From contig NCBD01000003.1 of assembly GCA_002255315.1 (NCBI GenBank), forward strand, positions 1-19,050: 19,050 nucleotides of DNA, written 5' to 3'. Source of the DNA: Actinobacteria bacterium 21-64-8 (GTDB lineage Bacteria > Actinomycetota > Acidimicrobiia > Acidimicrobiales > RAAP-2). The first letter of the stretch is position 1. Every line of letters begins with the position of its first letter. Both the position numbers and the translations under genes were made by a program. This document shows positions 14,193 to 19,050 of this stretch, one piece after another. The notes beneath the pieces were generated by a model. The model saw only the letters and a program-made list of their open reading frames with translations. It was not told where the DNA came from and made no database searches.

Positions 14193-15226
14193 TAGCCCTC
14201 CAGTGTCTCTCTCGCGGTCTGTGCGAGCATCGCGATATGCGCCGGAAACTCATCGACGCTGCCCTGATCGCCGGCGGTCGCGCCGGCGCGGTAGCGCGCG
14301 TAAACACCCTGCAAAATGCACGCGAGTTTCCAATACCCGAATGCTTGATAGTAATTGACTTCACTCACGTCTAAATCGCTGTGCGCGGCGTAACTGGAAA
14401 GTACCTGTTGGCGAGTGGCGAAACCGTCGGCCGTGGTGGGCGCCGCGCCCAAGAGCGCGGCGGTGGCGTCACTGCGCTCACTCCAGTAACAGAGCAAAAC
14501 CCCCAAGTCGGCCATCGGGTCACCCAGCGTGCAAATCTCCCAATCGAGAATGGCCCGTACGGCGCCGCGCTCGTCGAGCACGACGTTGTCGAGTCGATAG
14601 TCGCCGTGCACGACCGAGACTCGTTGCTGGGTGGGCACGCGCGCCATGAGTTGGTCGCCGACTGCTTCGACGATGCCGTGGTGGTTAACGCCTTCGACGC
14701 TCATCTGTTCGTACTGCGTGCGCCAGCGCTTGAGCTGGCGTTCGATGTAGCCCTCGTGTCGTCCGAGCTCGCCGAGCCCGGCTTTTACGACGTCGACGTC
14801 GTGCAGGCCGGCGAGGGTGGTGGCGAGTTCCTCGCCGATGGTGGCGCGCGTCGCAAGGTCAAAGGTCGCCTCCGCCTGAGCGCGGTCGCGCAGAATGGCG
14901 CCCTCGACGAACTCCATGACGTAAAAAGGTCGTTCGTTTACCTCGACGTCGACGCAGAGCCCCAGTGGGCGAGCGACCGGCACGCCTTGGGGGAAGAGCG
15001 CCGAAATGATGGTGTGTTCGCGCACCATGTCGTGCGCGGTGGGCAGGACGTGGCTCGTGGGAGGACGGCGCAAGGCAAAGCGCGCCCCCGAGGCATCTTC
15101 GACGAGGAACGTGAGGTTCGAGCGCCCGCCCGCGACCAGTGTGAACTGCAGCGGGGCTCGTGCGCCCACGTGCTCAACCATCCACGCGGAAACGGCGCTC
15201 TCATTTATTCCCGTGACGTGCCCCAT
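14192..15226 (-). CDS. APH-like phosphotransferase (ACAD10/FadE36-type kinase family)
   Basis: 344 residues with the aminoglycoside-phosphotransferase kinase fold (PF01636). Features in order are a Gly-rich loop GGRSNLTF (33-40), FALRRPP with the expected ATP-contacting basic residue, hinge FYVMEFVEG (101-109), the Brenner motif HGDYRLDN (207-213) and the metal-binding DWE (228-230). This subgroup is usually linked to acyl-CoA dehydrogenase metabolism rather than drug resistance, so an antibiotic role should not be assumed; the substrate is unknown. It starts the operon with the PAC2 gene and is divergent from the thioredoxin operon. TAGTCT ends eight bases before the ATG, so the mRNA is leaderless or nearly so. 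Confidence 0.85.
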   Translation of the reverse strand: MGHVTGINESAVSAWMVEHVGARAPLQFTLVAGGRSNLTFLVEDASGARFALRRPPTSHVLPTAHDMVREHTIISALFPQGVPVARPLGLCVDVEVNERPFYVMEFVEGAILRDRAQAEATFDLATRATIGEELATTLAGLHDVDVVKAGLGELGRHEGYIERQLKRWRTQYEQMSVEGVNHHGIVEAVGDQLMARVPTQQRVSVVHGDYRLDNVVLDERGAVRAILDWEICTLGDPMADLGVLLCYWSERSDATAALLGAAPTTADGFATRQQVLSSYAAHSDLDVSEVNYYQAFGYWKLACILQGVYARYRAGATAGDQGSVDEFPAHIAMLAQTARETLEG

Positions 15227-15234
15227 GGTCGCTG

Positions 15235-15240
15235 AGACTA
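15235..15240 (-). promoter_or_regulatory. -10 box of the APH-like/PAC2 operon
   Basis: Minus strand TAGTCT, eight bases, then ATG at 15226. The same hexamer serves the divergent thioredoxin gene, giving an inverted AGACTAA / TTAGTCT pair across the gap. Confidence 0.4.
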
Positions 15241-15279
15241 ACAGCGCCCTTGACCATCAACGTTTCATCCAGACCCCAT

Positions 15280-15285
15280 TAGTCT
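15280..15285 (+). promoter_or_regulatory. Leaderless-type -10 box of the thioredoxin-folP-holA operon
   Basis: TAGTCT, seven bases (mostly G), then GTG at 15293. A TTGACC at 15250-15255 is too distant (24 bases) for a normal -35 box. Confidence 0.5.
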
Positions 15286-15292
15286 GGGGGGC

Positions 15293-15994
15293 GTGCTTGA
15301 CGTCACGGACGCCACTTTCAAAGACGCGGTGATTGACCGCTCCCATCAAGTCCCGGTCGTGGTTGACCTGTGGGCCGCCTGGTGCGGGCCGTGCAAGACG
15401 CTCGGGCCCATCATCGAAAAGGTGGTCGGGGAAACGAACGGCGCGGTCGAGCTCGCCAAGGTTGACGTCGACGCCAATCCCGAGATCGCCCAGGCCTTTC
15501 GCGTCCAGTCAATTCCGGCCGTCTTCGCTATTCACGAAGGCAAAGTCGTCGACACCTTCGTCGGCGCCCTCCCCGAAGCGGCCGTGCGCGCGTTCGTCGA
15601 GAAACTCGCGCCTGGTGCCTCCGTGGTCGATCAGTTAATCGAGCTGGGCGACGAAGCGAGTCTGCGTGACGCGCTCGCGACCGACGCAACCAATCTCGCC
15701 GCCGCACTCGCGCTCGCTGAACTCCTGCGCCAGAGTGATCGACTCGACGAAGCCGAGGCGACACTCGCTCCGTTCTCGACCCAGGTCGAGGCGAAGACCA
15801 TCCTCGCGCGAATCAAACTCCAACGTGAGGGCGTGCGCCTCGACGGTGATCTCACGCTGACTCTGGAGCACCTCCTAGAGCAGGCGAGCGACGAATCGGC
15901 GAAGGCGTCATTGCTCACGATGCTCGACGCGCTGGGGCCTGAAGATCCTCGCTACGTCACCTTTCGACGCCGCTTAGCCAACCGTCTTTACTAG
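15293..15994 (+). CDS. Thioredoxin-TPR protein (CnoX/YbbN-like co-chaperone)
   Basis: 233 residues. Residues 1-108 are a thioredoxin domain with an intact WCGPC active site (C31, C34) and the cis-Pro segment QSIPAVF. Residues about 112-230 are helical repeats of the TPR type seen in YbbN/CnoX (ALALAELLRQSDRLDEAEATL). That family holds unfolded or oxidised clients and hands them to chaperones. E. coli CnoX lacks the full CXXC, whereas this copy keeps it, so redox activity is likely. The GTG start is set by the TAGTCT box and by the domain boundary. The stop overlaps the next start by one base (TAGTG). Confidence 0.88.
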   Translation: MLDVTDATFKDAVIDRSHQVPVVVDLWAAWCGPCKTLGPIIEKVVGETNGAVELAKVDVDANPEIAQAFRVQSIPAVFAIHEGKVVDTFVGALPEAAVRAFVEKLAPGASVVDQLIELGDEASLRDALATDATNLAAALALAELLRQSDRLDEAEATLAPFSTQVEAKTILARIKLQREGVRLDGDLTLTLEHLLEQASDESAKASLLTMLDALGPEDPRYVTFRRRLANRLY

Positions 15995-16857
15995 TGCGCC
16001 TCGTCGCCCTCGAGCGGCCGCTGCCCGTCGCACTCGGATCGCGCACCTACGACGTTTCCTCGCGCGCTCTGGTCATGGGTATCTTGAATCGAACGAAGGA
16101 CTCCTTTTTCGCCCCCGCCGCGACCTACGATCTCGACGCCTTCTTTCGTCGCGCCGAGCAACTCGTGCGTGAGGGGGCTGACCTGCTCGACGTCGGCGGC
16201 GTGAAGGCCGGCCCGGGCGATGAGGTGAGTGAGTCCGAAGAGCTCGAACGCGTCGTGCCCGTGATTGGCGCCTTGCGTGAACGTTTTGACGTGCCCCTCA
16301 GTGTCGACACCTGGCGCGCGAGCGTGGCGCGCGAGAGTTTTCGCGCCGGTGCCTCCTTGGGCAACGACATCAGCGGCTTCGCCGACCCCGACTATCTCCC
16401 CGCCGCCGCCGCCGCGGGGGCGAGCGTCGTAGCCACCCATATTCGACTTCGCCCGCGAGTCGCCGATCCCGAACCGGTGTACGAGAACGTTACGACGAGC
16501 GTGCGTGAGTTTCTCCTCGAGCGTCGCGCCTGGGCCCACGACGCCGGTCTCAGCGCGGCGCAAGTTATTCTCGACGCCGGACTCGATCTGGGAAAGACGG
16601 CGCGTCACTCGTTGCAGCTCTTGCGCGAGTCGGATCAGTTGGCCACCCTCGGCTCACCACTCTTGTTATCGGCGTCCAACAAGACCTTTCTCGGGGTGCT
16701 CTTGGACCAAAGCGTGAGCGAACGACGAGAGTCCTCGCTCGCGGCGAGCGCACTGGGCATCGCCAGTGGATGTCGTATCGTTCGGGTTCATGACGTGGCG
16801 GGAACGGTGCGCGTGCGCAATACGCTAAGTGCGCTGCTCGAGCGAGACCGCCGGTGA
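15994..16857 (+). CDS. FolP2-like dihydropteroate synthase homologue (probably not a classical DHPS)
   Basis: 287 residues with a complete TIM-barrel DHPS layout: VMGILNRTKDSF (27-38), DVGGVKAGPG (66-75), SVDTWRA (103-109), ND (124-125), SNKTFLG (228-234) and RVHDV (264-268). Classical DHPS has NxTPDSF, GGESTRPG and SRK at these places; here Pro is Lys, the STRP loop is VKAG and SRK is SNK. These changes closely follow mycobacterial FolP2, for which DHPS activity has been reported absent. A folate role is therefore doubtful; a related pterin- or sugar-linked reaction is possible but unknown. It lies between the thioredoxin-TPR gene and holA, with coupled starts on both sides (TAGTG and GTGA). 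Confidence 0.85.
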   Translation: MRLVALERPLPVALGSRTYDVSSRALVMGILNRTKDSFFAPAATYDLDAFFRRAEQLVREGADLLDVGGVKAGPGDEVSESEELERVVPVIGALRERFDVPLSVDTWRASVARESFRAGASLGNDISGFADPDYLPAAAAAGASVVATHIRLRPRVADPEPVYENVTTSVREFLLERRAWAHDAGLSAAQVILDAGLDLGKTARHSLQLLRESDQLATLGSPLLLSASNKTFLGVLLDQSVSERRESSLAASALGIASGCRIVRVHDVAGTVRVRNTLSALLERDRR

Positions 16858-17855
16858 CCAGTTCTAGTATCTGTGTCGTCGGTAGCGATCCCACGATGGT
16901 CGCCGACACGCTGCACAACGTCATCGCGACGGCGCTTGGCGACGTTGATCCCTCCTTCGCCCTCGAAGACTTTTCACTCACCGACGGCGACGACGTCGTG
17001 GCGCGCGTGGTCGCCGCGCTGAACACGCCGCCCTTTTTGGTCGAGCGTCGCGTCATCGTCGTACGCGACGCGCAACAACTCAGCGTCGAAGACGCGGCAC
17101 CGCTGCTCGCGTGGATGAGCGCACCGACGTCATCGATTGTCTTGGTGCTCGGCGTCGTCGGCGCGAAGAGCCATCGCCTCGTCAAGGCCGCCCACGACGT
17201 CGTCGAGGTGAACGTCGGCTCGCGCGCGAGCGATCGGGTGGCCTTCGTGCGCGACAAGTTGGCCGAGTATCGCGTGACGATGGATGCGGCAACGTCCCAA
17301 AAGGTTGCCGATCAAGTCGGTGACGACGTGTCGCGCGTGGATGCGCTCGCGCGCACGCTGGCGTCGATTTTTGGTTCGGCGCCGCTCAGTTTCAAACACC
17401 TCGAGCCCTACCTCGGCGACGCGGGTGACGTGCCGGTGTGGGATTTAACCGACGCCATCGACGCGGGCGACGTCACCAAAGCAATCACGGTCGCGCGGCG
17501 CATGCTCGATTCGCGTGCGCGCGCGGGACTGCAGATCATCGCCATGCTCCAGCGCCACTTTCTCAACATCGCACGTCTCGAGGGCAGTGGCGCAAATTCG
17601 AAAGAAGAGGCGGCGACACTGCTGGGAATCAACGCCTTTCCCGCCGGCAAGGCGTTGGCGACGGCGCGGCGTCTGGGCGCCGCGCGCGTGGCGACCGCGG
17701 TGCACTGGTTGAGCGAAGCGGACCTCGCCCTCAAGGGCGGGGTGAGCTACGGCGGGCGCGACCTCGTGAACGATCAAGACGTGACCGAGTTGACGGTGCT
17801 CGAGGTGCTGGTCGCACGCCTGGCCCGATTGAACTACGCCGCACGACGCTCGTAA
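16854..17855 (+). CDS. holA: DNA polymerase III delta subunit
   Basis: 333 residues, the usual size for HolA, the clamp-loader subunit that opens the sliding clamp. An AAA+-like N-terminal region lacks a functional Walker A, as expected for delta. It contains LVERRVIVVRDAQQL and VLVLGVVGAKSHRLVKAA, then ADQVGDDVSRVDALARTLASIFG. The C-terminal collar domain ends in AVHWLSEADLALKGG. The start is a GTG overlapping the folP-like stop (GTGA). It is the last gene of the three-gene operon; the next gene has its own promoter. Confidence 0.92.
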   Translation: MTSSSICVVGSDPTMVADTLHNVIATALGDVDPSFALEDFSLTDGDDVVARVVAALNTPPFLVERRVIVVRDAQQLSVEDAAPLLAWMSAPTSSIVLVLGVVGAKSHRLVKAAHDVVEVNVGSRASDRVAFVRDKLAEYRVTMDAATSQKVADQVGDDVSRVDALARTLASIFGSAPLSFKHLEPYLGDAGDVPVWDLTDAIDAGDVTKAITVARRMLDSRARAGLQIIAMLQRHFLNIARLEGSGANSKEEAATLLGINAFPAGKALATARRLGAARVATAVHWLSEADLALKGGVSYGGRDLVNDQDVTELTVLEVLVARLARLNYAARRS

Positions 17856-17866
17856 GAGCGCTTCGA

Positions 17867-17872
17867 TACAGT
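17867..17872 (+). promoter_or_regulatory. Leaderless-type -10 box of the GNAT gene
   Basis: TACAGT, six bases, then ATG at 17879. The box begins 11 bases after the holA stop codon. Confidence 0.5.
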
Positions 17873-17878
17873 CAAGTA

Positions 17879-18448
17879 ATGCGCGACTCCTTTGAACCCT
17901 TTGGGGCCCTCAGCGACGGCGTCGTGACGCTGCGTCGTCTCGCGCTTGGTGACGCCGCCGCCGTCACCGAGGCGTGCCAGGACCCCGAGATGGTGCGCTG
18001 GACGGCGTCAATCGTGCACCCCTACCGCGAAGAGAACGCCATCAAGTGGCTCGAGGGCCAACCCGCGAAGTGGAACGACGCGTACATCGCAGGCTTGGCG
18101 ATCACTGACGCACCGAGTGGCGAGTTCTGGGGCAACATCTCGCTGGTCGGCGTCAACTGGCGCACTCGACACGCCGACGTGGGCTACTGGATGGGCGCAC
18201 CCTGGCGCGGTCAAGGCGCGACGACGCGCGCGCTCGTGCTCCTCGTGCAGTGGGCCTTTGAGGTGCTCGATCTGCACGAACTCTCCCTCGAGACCGTCAT
18301 TGGCAACGTCGCCTCCGAGCGCGTGGCGACCAAGGCCGGTTTCGAGTTCGTGGGCGAGGCGTACGACGTGCACGTACCCATTCGCCCCGATCGAACCTTT
18401 GACGTTCGAAAGTGGCGTCGCGCCCGTTCGAACGAGGGCGTCGAGTAG
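17879..18448 (+). CDS. GNAT-family N-acetyltransferase (RimJ/RimL-like)
   Basis: 189 residues. The opening LSDGVVTLRRLALGDAAAVTEACQDPEMVRW is typical of RimJ/RimL-type N-acetyltransferases. The acetyl-CoA-binding motif A is GYWMGAPWRGQGATTRAL (RGQGAT), and the terminal AGFEFVGEAYDVHV is the usual motif B end. Such enzymes acetylate protein N-termini or small amines with acetyl-CoA; the target is unknown. The frame is open far upstream into holA, but the start at 17879 is fixed by the domain boundary and by the TACAGT box six bases before it. It converges with the APH-like gene, whose likely original stop is only six bases away. Confidence 0.88.
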   Translation: MRDSFEPFGALSDGVVTLRRLALGDAAAVTEACQDPEMVRWTASIVHPYREENAIKWLEGQPAKWNDAYIAGLAITDAPSGEFWGNISLVGVNWRTRHADVGYWMGAPWRGQGATTRALVLLVQWAFEVLDLHELSLETVIGNVASERVATKAGFEFVGEAYDVHVPIRPDRTFDVRKWRRARSNEGVE

Positions 18449-18454
18449 CGCCCT

Positions 18455-19050
18455 TTAGCGCGCGGAGTCCAACGCCGCTCGCCACGTGGCGTCGTGGGCA
18501 GACTGCGACCAATTGGTGGAACAGACCTACGACACGTTCGGGCACTGCGACATCCTGGTGAACAACGCCGGGATCCTTCGACGAGCGCACGCAGTCGTCG
18601 GGCCGCCTCGTCGAGGGTGAGCTCGGCGCGCGGCGACAAAGGCACGAAGCCGTGCGCGGCGTAAGCGAGGTCCCAGAGTCTGCTCCCGGGTCCGGCGCCG
18701 TCCCAGTCGATGAAGGTCATTGTCCCCGCCCCTCGCACCAGGTTCCACGGTGCGAGGTCGTGGTGACAGATGAGCGTCGACTCGTCGGGAGTAATCAGAA
18801 CGTTCCATCTGGCGCCCTCGGGTTCGACGAAGGAGTCGGCGGCGTCGTGTAGTGAACGAATGAGCTGGCCCACGCGCGCGAGGTCCTCGGGGCCCAAGTC
18901 AGAAGGGTCGGGGTTGGCACTGCCCGCCACGTAGGTGAGTATCTGGCGACCACGCTCGTCGTAACCGAGGAATCGTGGCACGCCCGGAACTCCGACGCGT
19001 GCGAAGTGCGTCAAAAGGGCGTTGACACTCTCGGTCGATGGTTGAGCCAC
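18455..19050 (-). pseudogene. APH-like phosphotransferase, 5' end beyond window and C-terminal part disrupted
   Basis: From 19050 down to about 18577 the frame encodes a good APH-type kinase: GVPRFLGYDERGRQILTYVAG, the Brenner motif HHDLAPWNLV, metal-binding FIDWDGAGPGSRLWDLAYAAHG, then LDEAARRLRALVEG. A GTG sits exactly at the edge, but the family normally has more N-terminal sequence, so the true start is probably outside. After residue about 158 homology stops: the next ~70 bases match a dehydrogenase gene on the other strand. The stretch 18505-18455 then reads, in a different minus-strand frame, SAHDATWRAALDSAR and a TAA, a plausible original C-terminus six bases from the GNAT stop. Roughly 200 bases of expected coding sequence appear to be missing. 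The original frame stays open to 18211 as an unrelated Arg/Ser-rich tail. Confidence 0.65.
18501..18575 (+). other. Fragment of a short-chain dehydrogenase/reductase (SDR) gene
   Basis: On the plus strand about 25 codons read DCDQLVEQTYDTF followed by GHCDILVNNAGI. FG-x-x-DILVNNAG is the strongly conserved NNAG motif of classical SDR enzymes and the helix before it fits as well. There is no start, no glycine-rich nucleotide-binding motif upstream and no catalytic Tyr-Lys downstream, so it is only a piece. The right boundary coincides with GGATCC at 18571-18576. It lies inside, and antisense to, the disrupted phosphotransferase gene. Confidence 0.75.

Noticed and set aside
14192..15226. Aminoglycoside resistance gene
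   Set aside because: The kinase fold is shared, but the sequence resembles the ACAD10/FadE36-type metabolic subgroup, so a resistance call is not justified.
17438..17878. The GNAT frame is open for 147 codons upstream of its start, suggesting a larger fusion protein
   Set aside because: The upstream part lies in holA out of frame, is Arg-rich and unlike any domain, and the GNAT fold begins right after a well-placed promoter.
1..19050. Mobile elements, tRNA or rRNA genes, phage genes
   Set aside because: None found: no transposase or integrase motifs, no terminal inverted repeats with target duplications, no cloverleaf or rRNA-like sequence.

Overview
The window looks like a chromosomal piece of a high-GC actinobacterium, most likely class Acidimicrobiia or a close relative (inferred). 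The evidence is roughly 60% G+C, GTG/TTG starts, a PAC2-family gene, a mycobacterial FolP2-like protein, a DUF4232-like secreted domain and many transcripts that appear to be leaderless. No phage, insertion sequence, CRISPR array, rRNA or tRNA was seen.

Layout. (1) 1-3868, minus strand: a cell-surface cluster. An ECF-type sigma factor overlaps its single-pass membrane partner (putative anti-sigma factor). Next comes a secreted Ala/Ser/Asn/Thr-rich protein with no Lys, Arg (after the signal peptide), Glu, Trp or Tyr. Last is a secreted beta-propeller with a DUF4232-like tail, which runs off the left edge. (2) 3869-5570: a divergent intergenic region with a 16-bp tandem repeat, then a BtuF-like cobalamin-binding protein and an SRPBCC protein. 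(3) 5581-8937, minus: a DHA2-type MFS exporter, a YxjG/MetE-like methyltransferase and 3-methyladenine DNA glycosylase I. (4) 9022-10211: a MarR regulator divergent from the exporter, convergent with an alpha/beta hydrolase. (5) 10262-15226: leuS plus a YgjP/DUF45 metalloprotease-like gene, meeting a minus-strand pair (APH-like phosphotransferase, then PAC2 protein) tail to tail. (6) 15293-18448: a thioredoxin-TPR protein, a FolP2-like protein and holA in an overlapping operon, then a GNAT acetyltransferase. (7) 18449-19050: a second APH-like gene, minus strand, whose C-terminal half is interrupted by a short piece of a short-chain dehydrogenase gene.

Three observations stand out. Eight gene or operon heads have a TANNNT hexamer ending exactly 6 or 7 bases before the start codon, which implies leaderless mRNAs; the few clear Shine-Dalgarno sites are elsewhere. 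A second, different promoter signature (GAAAAA, then GTGAC-N16-CGATRG) is shared by the sigma operon and the secreted-protein gene, which suggests that the secreted protein belongs to the regulon of that sigma factor. The right-hand end carries a chimeric junction that is either a real rearrangement or an assembly/cloning artefact. Most of the remaining genes are ordinary housekeeping or accessory functions.
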